Part shown: positions 25,449 through 37,301 of the stretch, in pieces
Position numbering within the stretch: position 1 is the stretch's first letter
Layout of the letters: every line of letters begins with the position of its first letter
Origin: Balanoglossus misakiensis
Lineage: Eukaryota; Hemichordata
Direction of reading: 5' to 3'
NCBI GenBank assembly: GCA_040954595.2
Contig: CM082579.2
Span: forward strand, 7,998,001 to 8,062,000
DNA length: 64,000 nt
The notes under the pieces: model-generated
Told to the model about the DNA's origin: nothing
What the model saw: only the letters and a program-made list of their open reading frames with translations
The model's database searches: none
Made by a program: the position numbers and the translations under genes

Positions 25449-25731
25449 CTGTCATGCAAATCAAGTCAAACACTGTATTCATATGCTTCGGCACGCTGAT
25501 AGTTGACCATTAGCATGCGAAATAGTATAATTACGCTATGTATGCATATATACCATGCATATCAATTCTAGGATTAATTCCTACGTAGTACATCAGACAA
25601 TGATGGTGATAAGATTATATTATTTTTTTTATTTTTTTGGTTTTAAATTTATGTGATTTGAATGGATGATACATACAATGTGTGTACTTGGCATGACACG
25701 AACTGTGAGATATAGTTTGGCTCAGCCCAGT

Positions 25732-25746
25732 GGGGGGGGGGGGGGG
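25732..25746. repeat. G15 homopolymer
   Basis: Fifteen G on the plus strand in the intron between coding exons 3 and 4. Confidence 0.95.
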
Positions 25747-26711
25747 TGTTAGGGGCCCTTTTACTGGGTAAGCAGAAAGTTGTATACGCTAGGGAGGGGC
25801 TCCAATGAGCTGAACAAAGACAACTTTCACTGGAGCAGGAAGAAACTGGGGTTTTTTCTTTTTAAAAACTCTGATGCATGACAATACGGATGAGGGGGTG
25901 GGGAACGACCAGATAAGAATGAAATTACAGAACAGTGTGTGATGGGATTTAATGGGTTGGAATGATGGTGAAGTGTGTATGAAACACTGCAACGTGACCA
26001 TCACTACATCTATAGCAGACATTGACTGCAAGATACAGCGTATCTTACGTTGGATCAAAAGTTGGAGGTAATGGCGTAGAAAAAATGCCCTTTTGAAATA
26101 TGGCTTCCTCTTGTCGCTTGCTGACTAAGTAATTCCGCGGACGATACAACTACATGTACAACTCGATGGATTTCCAAAATCCACGGATTACGGGGAAATT
26201 GAGAGCTATATGTTTGGGCTCGTCACTTTCTGGACGCTGGATTGGCTGACAGACAGTTTACAGAATCTTGACAAAATGGATGGATGAAAGTCAGAGATAA
26301 TTGTTTTGGTGCATGCTGAATCGATAGAGGCCTCCCTGGGGCAAGCTTAGCAGGTCACAGTGCGTTATGTGCAGCCTACGAGCACTCACACCATATAGAC
26401 TGCTGTCCCAACCGACCGTTAGGTCGACGTAAATGAGGTGACAATGTCCCAACGACCAGGTGTTTAATAGTCTCTTGGGACAATTCTGATACAGTGGATG
26501 GCTAAACTAAAGCACGGTCTAGACAAAATTATATCAGTCGGTGCGAGGGTTTGCTGCCAATACATTTTGATTACAGAACTTTTGGTGAAAACTGCACTTT
26601 TAATATTCCCAGCCAGACTTTCATTCATTTTGTCGCGAATCTAAATATTTTATATCCAGTGAACTCAAGCATAACATTAACAAAACCTTCCCCAAGTAAA
26701 TGCATCACTCT

Positions 26712-26722
26712 CTGTGTCTGTA

Positions 26723-26757
<35 letters not shown>

Positions 26758-26840
26758 ATGTATGTATGTATGTATGTATGTATGTATGTATGTATGTGTG
26801 TATGTATGTATGTATGTATGTATGTATGTATGTATGTATG

Positions 26841-26874
<34 letters not shown>

Positions 26875-26891
26875 TGTACATGTACATGTAT
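26712..26891. repeat. Compound microsatellite (TGTC)n-(TGTA)n
   Basis: About nine TGTC units are followed by roughly 30 TGTA units with a few single-base variants, ending in ACATGTACATGTA. It produces long artefactual open frames on both strands (Val-Cys-Met-Tyr and His-Thr-Tyr-Ile repeats). Confidence 0.95.
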
Positions 26892-27161
26892 CCCTGGCCT
26901 ACAACTGGTTTTGTTTTAGAAATTTCGCACATCACGATTTCTATTTGGAGTCAGAACAAGCATTCCTTCAATCAGATCAAATACATCAAAGGTTCAACGA
27001 TTAATCTGGCTAATCCCCCCTGTCCTCAGTAACCCTAATACCCTGAGCAGCCCAAAAAAGAGGTTCTGAATGATAAGTCTGTGTATCTCCAAAGTAGATC
27101 GCCGTATCTTGCAAGTCGGCGGTGGCAACAGAAAAATGGGGTGGGGGGAGGGGGGTAGTAC

Positions 27162-27273
27162 CTGTCTCCTGTTGGTCGCTCCCTTCTTGCTCTGTCTCCG
27201 TCAGAGTGAGGCTGCTTCTGCTGCTAGCCGTGCGCACAGAACTGGTGGCCGAGTGAGTGTCCCACGGTTTATT
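27162..27273 (-). CDS. Teneurin coding exon 3: Ser/Thr-rich conserved block (residues 136-172)
   Basis: The 112-bp exon follows a TTTTTGTTGTTTTCAG acceptor, begins in phase 0 (Asn-Lys-Pro-Trp) and ends in phase 1 at GACAG|GTACTA. Its core RTASSRSSLTLTETEQE (residues 149-165) matches the vertebrate CLSSRANSNLTLTDTEHE motif, one of the best conserved parts of the teneurin intracellular domain. It is rich in Ser and Thr and offers several potential phosphorylation sites; this is inference from composition. The donor GTACTA is weaker than the others in the gene, but its phase is confirmed by the G|GG glycine codon that forms on joining to exon 4. Confidence 0.88.
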
Positions 27274-28774
27274 CTGAAAACAACAAAAATCCAAAATCGG
27301 AAACTTAACAGGCGAGTTACATGAAGATACAAAGCAGCAGATGTAAGCAGTGCTAAAAATAACACAACATCACACGGATTCAGGCTCACCCGGAATGTGA
27401 TCGCGGAAGACGATGTGCGATTCAGGGCACACGTCCGGTAATTCAATCTCAATCCTAAATCTGAAACACAATTTTCAATTATTTTCCGCGCAGATTTATT
27501 TTTTCTTTTTGACTAACAGAATCATGTGTGGTTAAACTACGACCGCCGAGAGATCTGCCCCACAAATCACGCTTGATGAACTTGATGCTAATCGACAGTT
27601 TACATTAAACTTGATTGTGGAATTCACTGATAATTGTATGGATTCAGGTCAGGTGTACGGCAACTCATGACAGGTTACCATGCCAACCAAGATGTGATGC
27701 AGACTATCTTTCCCAGGCAAAAAAAGTGCACCAACATGTAGTGCGGAATGTTTTATGATATAATTCTCGTTTGTCTGCAGACATTTATTTAGATTTCACA
27801 TTAAGATTTTATACATCCTTTTTTTACTATTTTTTGTCTTTAATGATCTGTGTCATTGTGATCAAACGACTGCTTTATAGTCAAATAGCAAATGTCTTCT
27901 TATTTAATCTCTCTACAAAAAGCTGATCATTAAAGTACAAAAATACAAATATGCTGAATTATTACAATGTAATTTTTGTCTGTCTGTAGCCAAAAGAGGG
28001 AAAATAAGAGTGATGGAATTTCTCCGTTTTGTACTCTTCTCGGTCAAATGCAGTTGACTACTCTGTTTCACGAACTTCATACTGCTCTAACGAAAGGTTA
28101 GCTTCGAATAATAAAAAATTTATAGGGCGACCTGTAATTTCAGGTCATCAAAAATGAGTTTGTAATTTATAATGAGCAGCGGACATTAAAATTGTGGCAC
28201 ACTGCAGGGCTTTAAAAATGACATCATTTGAATTCAATCAGTGCCTGATTGCTTTGATAGAGTTGAATGGATCAATATTTTAATTCTTCTACAAATGAAA
28301 AAAGCATCAAGGGCACTGTGTCATGCAACTTGTCAAAATATACAAGAGTCAAAGTCGTATGGTGGACTGGGAATGGCTCTCTGAATGAAATTGAAGGAAT
28401 TCTGTGATGATTCAGATAGCAGAGTGATTTTCTGCCAAGTCTGTCATTATGCTTCCAAAGGCTGATAACAAGCTGAAAACGTAATCAGTACGACACTGCC
28501 TTCGTAGAAGGTAATGCTTGGAAATTTTATAGCAGACGAGTCAGTCGATCTATCTACGAAACTGAAAGCAAAGATCCATTTGATGTTACGAAATCTAAAA
28601 TAGTGCGGGTCTTATCACAATACTTCAATGTGAGAAAAAAGGCACTTTCCCGATGCCTGGCCGACTCGCGATGGCTTTACAGTCGTGCAAGCTGCAATGA
28701 GCTTTGCGAGCAGCTGCCATCGTGCGGAAGAAACGAGAGGGAAGAAAACGTAAAGAAGAAAATGGCTTTCTTAC
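27274..28774 (-). other. Intron between coding exons 2 and 3
   Basis: 1.5 kb. It holds the exon-like block at 27390-27460, an X-box-like site at 27674-27687 and otherwise AT-rich unique sequence. Confidence 0.75.
27390..27460 (-). CDS. Possible alternative teneurin exon (71 bp), mutually exclusive with coding exon 2
   Basis: A consensus acceptor (TTGTGTTTCAG) and a consensus donor (TTCCGG|GTGAGC) bound a 71-bp block between coding exons 2 and 3. In the frame set by exon 1 (phase 1) it is open: the joining codon G|AT gives Asp, followed by LGLRLNYRTCAL...ITFR, and it ends in phase 0 as coding exon 3 needs. If it is included after exon 2 instead, it opens with ATT TAG and terminates the protein. 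It therefore behaves as an alternative to exon 2, or as a poison exon if both are used. I see no clear family similarity in its 23 residues, so it may be a chance pair of splice signals. Confidence 0.35.
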
Positions 28775-28908
28775 CTTGAGATAATTATCAACCACTTGCA
28801 GTAACTGCTCTGAACTTATGCCTTCCCCGTCGCTCTCCACGTCTCCCTCGGACGCGTTGCTGAAAAAACTGCCCCTGTTCTCGTGGTAACCATAGCAATC
28901 TGTGTCTT
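28775..28908 (-). CDS. Teneurin coding exon 2: acidic intracellular segment (residues 91-135)
   Basis: The acceptor is preceded by a branch-point-like CACTAAC and a TTTCGCCCACAG tract; the donor is CTCAAG|GTAAGA. The 134-bp exon takes two bases to finish Glu91, then gives 44 codons and ends in phase 0. The peptide is acidic: the run SNASEGDVESDGEGISSEQ (residues 107-125) parallels the vertebrate GSDADTENEAVMSPEH stretch of the intracellular domain. This makes the assignment firm although overall identity is low. The exon could be exchanged in frame with the exon-like block at 27390-27460, which has the same phases. A wider open frame extends upstream on this strand, but the acceptor phase and family alignment favour the shorter exon. 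Confidence 0.86.
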
Positions 28909-30308
28909 CTGTGGGCGAAACATCCGTTAGTGTGCAATCCGTGGCTACGTGAGAGAGAGAGGTCCGGAGAAACCCGGGGGGAGAAACTCCAATGACTGCC
29001 AGGTTTGGAAAATGTGGGTTTGTAATCACGATCGCAGACGGGGGATACGTCGATCGGCATGCAGCCAGCGCGCAATCGCCACTACACACACTGATTGAAT
29101 CGACAATGCAGGTAATAAAAACGTCAGAAAAAAATGACTAATTCTGACCATTATGTCATTTTCCAAATGTTTCCTCCCAATACAGCTAAAGCTGCCACTT
29201 ACGACGCACTTACATTTCATGCAGAACACAACGCTAAAGCTTACACACACACGGCGCAACGAACCAGACGACGGCTGGCGCACACAACGGGGTTGATGAG
29301 GATGCGGGAGATAAGCCAACAAAAAACGACAACACAAAATATCGAATCGATATCTAGACCATGGCACCTGAGATGGGATCAGTTATTAAGAACCAAAAAA
29401 AAAAAATACTGATCCATTATCGAATGACGGCTTGGTATAGGAATGCCACCATGCGTCACTGTCACCCTGCGATGTCATAAAGTATTTACCGTGGTAGCCA
29501 TTCATCATACGCGACTTGACACTCGGATCCCAAAGATACCGGTCTGATATTAGGAAGTCTGTATTCCAATCTCAGCGGACGACAAAAAAAAGCGATCTAA
29601 TTATACCTCCCACGCTGGCGACATTTCCTCGCAACACTCTCTGCCATCAACACAACAGGCAAAAAAAAATTCCCAAAAAAGTATTCCGGTTCCTTTTTTT
29701 CTCTCTTCTTCCTCTTCACAAAACACTGCCTATATAAGATAACAAAGCCTAGATTCTGCTCCAACTGATGGTAAACGAATGATTTGGACTAGTCCAATAT
29801 AACCGTGCGGGGTAACCTGGGCTCTCGATGTCGGTGAGTGAAAGAGAGCCAAGCAGTCTTGGCAACAATTTTACCACCTGCAACACGCTACTGGGAAAAT
29901 AGAAGCCTGCCCAAGTGACGTTCGCACAAAGCTGTACACGTCCGACATTGTAATTGGCTGTAGAGATCAATCGACCTCCGAGTGAATACAAATGGCAAAG
30001 TCAGCAGTAATATTTGCATATTATCAATTTTGGTGCCACGATCACATACGCTCTGAAGAAACAGATAGGACCCTTACTCCCATGACGATAATTTCACTCA
30101 TACGACAAAAAAAAAAAAATCCTGATTCATGATGAGAATACCACAGACACAACAATGGGTTAAAATCAAATGTGGCACAAGTGTATCGTAAGTGCACACG
30201 CAAAATATGCAAGTCTACTTTGTACATATATGCAAACCTGAAAATGGCTCTCTCACAGTACAGTCCAAACAAAGCTCACGATCTGTGCAAAACAAAAGAA
30301 ATACTCAC
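28909..30308 (-). other. Intron between coding exons 1 and 2
   Basis: 1.4 kb with a GTGAGT donor and an ACAG acceptor preceded by CACTAAC. No repeat or extra exon with the right phase was recognised. Confidence 0.8.
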
Positions 30309-30579
30309 CCGTGGCATAATTATCATCATCCTGAGGAACCTTGCCGTTGTTGAAAGCTTTTTTGACATCATAGGCCTTCATCGTTTCATCCGAACCGTAC
30401 GAGGTGGGGCCAGGCTTAATATTTTGCGGCGGTCCGACCGCGACGTCGTCAGACCCGGGCAGCTGGCTATCTGTCGGATCTTCATCTGCTGAGGAGTTGC
30501 TGTATCGCTGCTGCGCTTGAAGTTCGCGACGCGTACGGAGAGCAGACGACTTTCCTTTCCCTCGGTCCTTGCCGTCCAT
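30309..30579 (-). CDS. Teneurin coding exon 1: N-terminal intracellular domain (residues 1-90)
   Basis: This exon encodes the amino terminus, starting MDGKDRGKG. Two blocks identify the family. RYSNSSADEDP (residues 25-35) parallels the vertebrate RYTNSSADNEE block, and SYGSDETMKAYD (60-71) parallels SYSSSETLKAYD. The ATG at 30579 was chosen because it aligns with the vertebrate start (MDVKERR...) and has a strong context. The exon ends at a consensus donor (CACGG|GTGAGT) after 90 codons plus one base, so the intron is in phase 1. The next exon supplies the other two bases of Glu91. The region is acidic and polar with no membrane segment. It lies in the cytoplasm, where teneurin tails interact with adaptors and, in other species, can be released to the nucleus. 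Confidence 0.92.
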
Positions 30580-30629
30580 GTTTTATTGGATGTCGTATCT
30601 CATCTAGCCCACTCTTTGGATCGACTTAT
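30580..30629 (-). other. 5' UTR part of the first coding exon
   Basis: Reading the minus strand, a splice acceptor (TTCGAATTCAG, after a T-rich tract) ends at 30630. About 50 nt of untranslated leader then precede the start codon. The start context is AAAACATGG, with A at -3 and G at +4, which is a strong initiation context. The acceptor implies at least one upstream non-coding exon. Transcription starting inside the T-rich tract is the alternative. Confidence 0.6.
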
Positions 30630-30721
30630 CTGAATTCGAAAAATAAAATAAAAATAAAAATCAGAAAATGAAAAGTTTCTGAATTCAATATTCGTGCATG
30701 CAGAAATTAGAAGTTGAGATA

Positions 30722-30739
30722 GGGGGGGGGGGGGGGGGG
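30722..30739. repeat. G18 homopolymer (C18 on the gene strand)
   Basis: Eighteen G on the plus strand. It lies about 90 nt upstream of the splice acceptor of the first coding exon, where it reads as a poly-C tract on the sense strand. It could form a G-quadruplex. Confidence 0.95.
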
Positions 30740-31628
30740 ATTCAATCGCCCAATAACACCACAGACTTAAATTGCCATAAACAGCTGCTTGGGAAAAGGA
30801 AAACATTACAAGTCGCTAATTTCCTCGACATTACGAAGTCTCTTCCTATCCCAAGATTTCAGTTCCCTCTGTCGGACCCGAAAACATGTTTCCATAAATG
30901 CTTAACTCGTAAGCTTTTAATGTGGCTCAGGGAAGTTCTTTTGAAAAATTCATGACTGGGCTAATAATATCGCTTTTAAAAATTCACGCGATGGAAGTCC
31001 TCGGTATTGTTTGGCTGTTTATTGCGTGTATCAGACGCTCCTCCCCATCCCCCGGCCCGAGAAACGGAAAAGAGATAAAAACAGTGAGAACTATTTTTCA
31101 CTTGTGATGATTTGATACCACTTATATTATTTAGTTGTAAAACGAATGACATAAAACCGCTTTATTGTTTCGTTTTTATGACTGAAAACAACATTAATAC
31201 ATCATCGTAAAGGATTCGCATCAATTCAACTGCATTTTATTGTGTGGCATTAGTCTCATTCACATAGCAGAAAAATAATAGTCAAAGGGAAAGTTGTTGA
31301 AGGTCATCGATCGAAAAAGAAGATCAGTGTGTGTAAGCTACCAAGTTTTCATATTTCTTTGTCATCTAGTCTATTGTCAACTAGTTTCCTCTTCCCAGCC
31401 TGTAAGTATTTTATTATAATTGACAGCAAAATCCCGCATTCTACAGTTTCAATACCATTCGTCGAAGCAAGTTTAAAAAAATCACCAAAAGTTATAACTC
31501 CAGTCTTCATGAAATGACCAATCACAGAGTGTCATTATTGATGTCACAGTCCCCACTGAAAGCAAACGACAAAAGGAATTTCAAATACCCAGCATCCCCT
31601 GCATGCAGCACCAGCAGAGCAGGTGGCT

Positions 31629-31659
31629 GGGTCAAAAGTTCACACCAGGTCAAAGGTTA
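31629..31659 (+). promoter_or_regulatory. Composite nuclear-receptor-type half-sites (DR2 next to DR1)
   Basis: GGGTCA-AA-AGTTCA (31629-31642) is followed four bases later by AGGTCA-A-AGGTTA (31647-31659). Both pairs resemble direct repeats bound by RXR-, HNF4- or COUP-type receptors. This is motif evidence only. Confidence 0.35.
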
Positions 31660-34626
31660 ACAAACAAATGCCATTCACAAGTGTATCTGTAATACATTCA
31701 TGAGCCGTAATTAATTTACAGCAATCCCAGATTTCTTTCTACAAAAAAAAGAAAGGATTTTACGACCAATTCACTAACTATGCTATTAAGACAAACATCC
31801 TGCATACACTTGACTTGATGAGGAAAAATCATGCGAGAAACCGAAATTGCCACAAAAAAAAGATTCAATTTCATTCTTGAAATTAGTATTCAGCATGACC
31901 TAAACTGTACATTCAGGGATAAGTTATTTACATCAATCAAGCTGTAAATAAGGTGGGTTTTAATGACCTTTAAATGGACTACATACACCGCTGTGAGATT
32001 TCTTCATCGCAGAGCCAAGAATCCATATTTTGCAAAGCCTGACTTTGTGAGAAACAGTCAAACGCCCCTGGAACTTTCAACACACGACTCAGAAACCATT
32101 TTAGTTGCAGTGAATCACAAATTATGGGCCTTTTCATTTTCTCATAAATGTCAATTTACCATGTTGAAAATCACACCTGAAGTAACTTTTCTAGAATAAA
32201 AGTATGATTGCCTGTATATAGGCTGACTTTATTACTTGATCTGGTGAGCAATATTACTCTCATATTTGAGAAATCATATTGATTTCTGAATTTTTATTTT
32301 TAACTACTGCAAGATGGGACAGACATGGGTTACAGATTGAATAAAGTTTGATGGAGGAAATACGCCTGCTGCAAAAAAACAAATTATGGAATATTGATTT
32401 GAGATATTACTGCGAAATGAAATTATGTTGTCAATTGCGAAGGTAGTGATACACACACATGCACATTGATGCATGTTTGATGATAAAAAATCCAGTCGTA
32501 GTCATACATACATAGGGATGACAGATTTCTGAATGTTGGTAATATGCCCATGTTATTTTCTCTGAGCTCATAATTATTTTAGTTGGCAGACTATACACTA
32601 CACAGGAGTTAGGATTAACAATCAACATGATAACTCATACAATAATGTTGATAATTAATTCTTTGTATCCCTTAGATACGAAAAAAAAATTAAAATGACA
32701 AAATTTTAGTTTCCGTTATCAGAACAGCATAATTCACTTTGATGTATGGTGATACTGATTGTGATGAAAACCCCTCTGACTATATAAGGAAAGGTAATTT
32801 AGGCAAAATGTAGATATGAACACAATCGCCACAAAATACACTCTAATAGGGGAAAATAGGCTTGAATACATTGTGAATAAATCATATTGGGAACTCTATA
32901 GGCGTACAAAAATCCTGTCACTCGGTTTCTATTATTCATTGTGTTACATCAATTGAATTGAAAGAGTTCCCGGGCGAGTCTCACACAGGTCCCTGGCATT
33001 CAGAACACATCTTTCATATCAGCGCTCAAAATGGCTCTATTCATAAGATGTGCCATTTTTTTTTTATTTCAATACAAAATGGTTATAAGATGCCATTACG
33101 GCTGCATTTGAACTGATAAGCAGGAGTCTGCCAAGATTATTGTCGTCGCACACGAGTCTGGGATTCAGAATTGACTTTAAGAGGGAGTCAATGTTACACT
33201 TTTCCCTGAGGAAAGTGTGATGTTCACCTGAGGTGGATTATCATATCTCATTACTTCCCAAATCAAACCTCGATTTTTGGGGGGGCCATTTTTAGAAAAA
33301 AATTCCCAAGGAAATTGACGGATAATTGCACTCTGCATCCACCTGTAGCATGATGTACCTTATTATTAAGAGGAGCAATGCAAAAGTACAAACAAACAAA
33401 CAAACAAGGCAAGGACTGCAGTGGGATCTGGGGGTCATGAACCCTGCAAGCCCCTGCAGGTTGCCACGGCAGCTGATAATCGAGTCCCCGTCCTTAACAG
33501 ATACGAGCTCCATCATCCAACACATCCACAATTGTATCACAGTTCACCGGGAGGTGAGAATAATGCACAGCTGAATCTAACGAGACAGCATTACAACAGA
33601 CAGATGCGAAATCCGACCGTCGGAATCCAATTGAGAAGATGTCTGACTTCACACACATATCAGAGAGGTTTTATTGATTGTCCAACACATTAATTATCAA
33701 ACCATTAGGCTGAGGGGAAACAAAAACCTACTACACGCAAATGCACCTTTAATTAAAAGCATTCCATTTTTGTAATCTTAGCAGAGCATCAAAGGTAATT
33801 GATTCCAATAAAACCAGACGTTGTTCCAGGATTTATTTTCTGCCACCACAAATGGATGCATTAACAAATAAATCATTAATTAAACAACCGGGATTGCCCG
33901 AGTCTGTGATCTCCATAAAAGTCAACCCCGGACAGTCATTTTTTTTGTTTTCTTTTTTTAATATCCGTTGTTGTGTTGCTTATGAATTTGAATTCCATCG
34001 CACTGAGCAAACATAGCGGTGAATAAAGAACCTGACTCTTTATTGATTTGTGAAGCAATGTCCGCGGGCTATTGGGGGGGAACTCTAACACCGCATTCAG
34101 AGCTAGCCGGGATTTTCCAGGCCGCCGATTGGTCTATCCCTAGGCTATACTTTAATACGTTTCACATGCTGCTTCCATTTCACACACACACACAAAGCGG
34201 GGGTTGTGTACGACTCGGGCTGTAATCTCTCCCGTTTCGCCGGCGCATGCAAAAACAGCCAGTGCGCAACGTTGCGGTGGCTTGTGTAGTCGTGACTGAA
34301 AGATTTTTGTTCGCTTTTTTCCCCCCGTCTTCTTCCTGAGGCTTCCTGGTTTGCGCAGCAAAAGCGACAACAAAGGAACTGCCGAGGTACCTGCTGCTCG
34401 TTTAATACGAATCTCCCAAAATGTGTGAATGCGCAAATATGAAATATGCAGTTACATGCAGGGCAGGTTGAAGGCTTCACTGTAGAAAGCTATCAACTGC
34501 CTCTGCACACAAAGAGGAAGGAATAAAATTCTGTCTCATTTCCAGTAAGTTACTGAGTCTGTACATGCATTGTTTACCTTTTCATCGATGCAGATAAGGT
34601 AGACTTTGTCATGATATGGCTGGCCA

Positions 34627-34640
34627 GTAACCATGGTTAC
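34627..34640. promoter_or_regulatory. X-box-like perfect palindrome
   Basis: GTAACCATGGTTAC is self-complementary and fits the RFX dimer consensus. It lies about 4 kb upstream of the first coding exon. Confidence 0.45.
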
Positions 34641-37190
34641 ATTTATGACACAGAGGATTTTTCTCTCAATCACAGGAATATGAAGCTGGCAGTAAGTAGC
34701 TGGACCCCTCAACTCAGCTCTACCGCACAGATTTCACTCTCATAAGTTTATCGTAAACTTCCACCATCAATTTGTTTTTACACTGACAAATTTCAATATA
34801 CACTGAATGTGTATACATCTGGAAAATATTCACAAATGGAAATGAAAAATAATGTAGATACAGTTGTATTAGAATGATATTATACATCCAGCACTTTGGA
34901 ACTTAAAACTGCTAAGAAGACAGAAAATATTTTTTTTCCAGTATAAGTGATAGGAAACTTCTTCCAAATTGTTATTCCAAACATTTCCACTGGGAAGATT
35001 TATTTTTTATGGTTGGCTATAAACAGGAACTGTTTCCTAACCATTTAATCCATGTCACTTGACTAGTACACATTGAGAAATGCAAGAACTACAGCAACTT
35101 TTATAGCCCAAGTGAGACCTTATTTTCACGTTGTAAAATTTGATAAACGCACCTTTCAACATTCACTTCTCTCTCACATTTCTTGGCGGGCGAGAAAGTG
35201 AGACAAAATTTGTCGATGGGGGTCGGTTTGGAGCAGAAAATCAATTATGCCACGTTTGATATCAAACGGCGGACTGGTGCACGACGAAAATGCCAGGATG
35301 TAAAGGTCACAAGAGGTCGCACGAACGGCTACACGTAAATCACACACAAAATGGTGGTTGACTTTCACGCTTCCTTGATCTGGAACATCAGTGTATAACG
35401 GGCAATTATCTGTGATAGGGCCATCAAGTACAACAATTTTCAAAAACACCTGCTTCTGAAATCTGTACAAGTGAAACTGGAGACTGTTCCCATACATTTA
35501 AGCAAGTTTGGGTGGATTTGATAATTATTAAGACACTGGCTACAGAATGGCATAGTTTACATGTAGATCCCTGACGTGTAGAAAATTATTTTGCTGTATT
35601 GACTCAGTCTCTGCAACCTGACCTACAATGTACACTGAGGATAATCCAACGTTCATCACTATAAAAACTGACATTCAATCACTTGAAACATTACACCGGC
35701 TCGGAAATTTTGTCCAAATTATGCCCGGAATACTTTTCACCGCGTCCATACAGCACATGGAATATCATAACCTGCCCTGCAGGTCCGTAATATTTAATTC
35801 TTTTTCCCCCATCACTCATCTTCAAGTTTTCAAAATCAACAAGCACAACTTGTAACTCAATACTTTATTGACTTTTCAATCAAATTCCTTTCTTCCTGAT
35901 TTGCATTTCCATTATCAATCAAATTCTTTTTCGCATTTTCCGATACTCCTATCTCTCCACTGCATCACCAATGATTAATAACAATACGCGATAACATTTG
36001 CCTTGTTTGCCTATGGAGCCCCTCAAGTTACCCTCCTTCAAGTCTTAATTGATTTCTCAGGTCTAGTGTAAACGCGAAACTAAATTTCTTTGAGAAATTT
36101 TTGGAATTCAACTGGGCACATTTCAATACAACTTACTTATTATCTGGTCTGAAATCTAGTAGGGGTTTCAGGTTTTGCCAACTTTAATTTGAATTCCAAA
36201 TATTGAGAACTCGAAAACAAAAACAAAAACTTCTTACAATAAAAGCTCCTTATTTATTTTGGTTTTGGATTTCAGTTGAAATATACAATTTTCAAATGCA
36301 ACAAAAAAGATAAATGTTAATTTGACAATTATAAACATTTTCATATCTGCCTGAAAATACCAGGAAACGCACAAGTAGAAGTTGGTTAGTCATAAGTACC
36401 ATGCTGTTAAGTCTACTTCATAAATGTACACATTATATCATAATGATGCTTAGATCAAGGGTTTTATTACAAATAAACCCTTCTGCCTGCTTTGTTATGA
36501 AGTACCTACAATCTACTACTAACAATGTACATACCCGGTATATGTCCTAAAAGAAAGACTGACAAAAACAAAAGAATCATTTTTTTATTTTATTAGATGT
36601 GGTTATGTTACTATGGTAATCGTGACTATCGGTACTTGGTCAAAGCATATTCATACCAGAACAAACATTTCATTTCTACTTAAAATATCACAAAGAAATG
36701 GCCTGCCTGCACCAAGATTGCTTAGGGCAAAAGGCTACCCTGCACTGTAAACATTGCTACTTCTATGTTTAGCCTACAGTATCCTGTTTATAATATGACT
36801 TGTTTTCAAGCGGTTCGGATGATGGCTACCTCGTGAGGTTCCAAGTACTGCATTATGGCTAATCAGCTACTGTGATACAAAAACTTTCTGGTACAAATCT
36901 AATCACTGATAAGGCTAGCCCTAGTTTTCTGCCAAATGCGCTCCAGGGCTAGGCTAACTGTTGATTTAAAACACTGGAGAACCCAATCTCCATCTTACCA
37001 AGTGGCTGGCTACAGCTTCCGAGTAGGTCAGCCAAAACACCAGTCAACCTTTAAAGTCCCAAGTTTGCAATGCAGACAATCCTTGACATATTCACTGCAC
37101 TGTTTATATCACACACAATGGGCAGACTCCAGCTTTATATCAAAACCAGCACATCAAAAGAAACTCTGTATTAAAGCCTTATTTTTGTGA

Positions 37191-37301
37191 AGCTGATGCC
37201 ATTTAGAAATCTCCAAAGCAACAGAGCCGCATCAGAGAGACACTGAAACCTGTCTTTGTGTACAGTTGATGCGATGTCGCAATCTCCATAGCAACAGAAC
37301 C
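37191..37301. promoter_or_regulatory. Duplicated 38-bp module containing X-box-like motifs
   Basis: The segments 37191-37228 and 37264-37301 match at roughly 29 of 38 positions. Each contains ATCTCCA[A/T]AGCAACAGA. They are direct repeats with a 73-bp offset. Confidence 0.5.

Larger units (their letters stand above)
25449..27161 (-). other. Intron between coding exons 3 and 4
   Basis: 1.7 kb, containing a G15 run at 25732-25746 and a compound tetranucleotide microsatellite at 26712-26891. No exon was seen. Confidence 0.75.
826..30629 (-). other. Teneurin gene, 5' part (eight coding exons, incomplete at 3' end)
   Basis: Eight minus-strand exons with GT-AG splice sites and compatible phases join into one open frame of 668 residues. 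Intron phases in order are 1, 0, 1, 1, 2, 1, 1, 1. The product starts with a teneurin-type intracellular domain (about residues 1-424), crosses the membrane once (about 426-446) and enters the extracellular stalk that precedes the EGF repeats. EGF, NHL, YD-repeat and C-terminal regions would lie left of base 1 and are not in the window. Teneurins are type II transmembrane adhesion proteins, known in neurons to bind latrophilins and other teneurins. I cannot tell which paralogue group this belongs to; many invertebrates have one gene. The boundaries are read from splice signals and family similarity, without transcript evidence. Confidence 0.95.

Noticed and set aside
26551-27032. Open frames rich in Val-Cys-Met-Tyr or His-Thr-Tyr-Ile
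   Set aside because: Translations of the TGTC/TGTA microsatellite, not genes.
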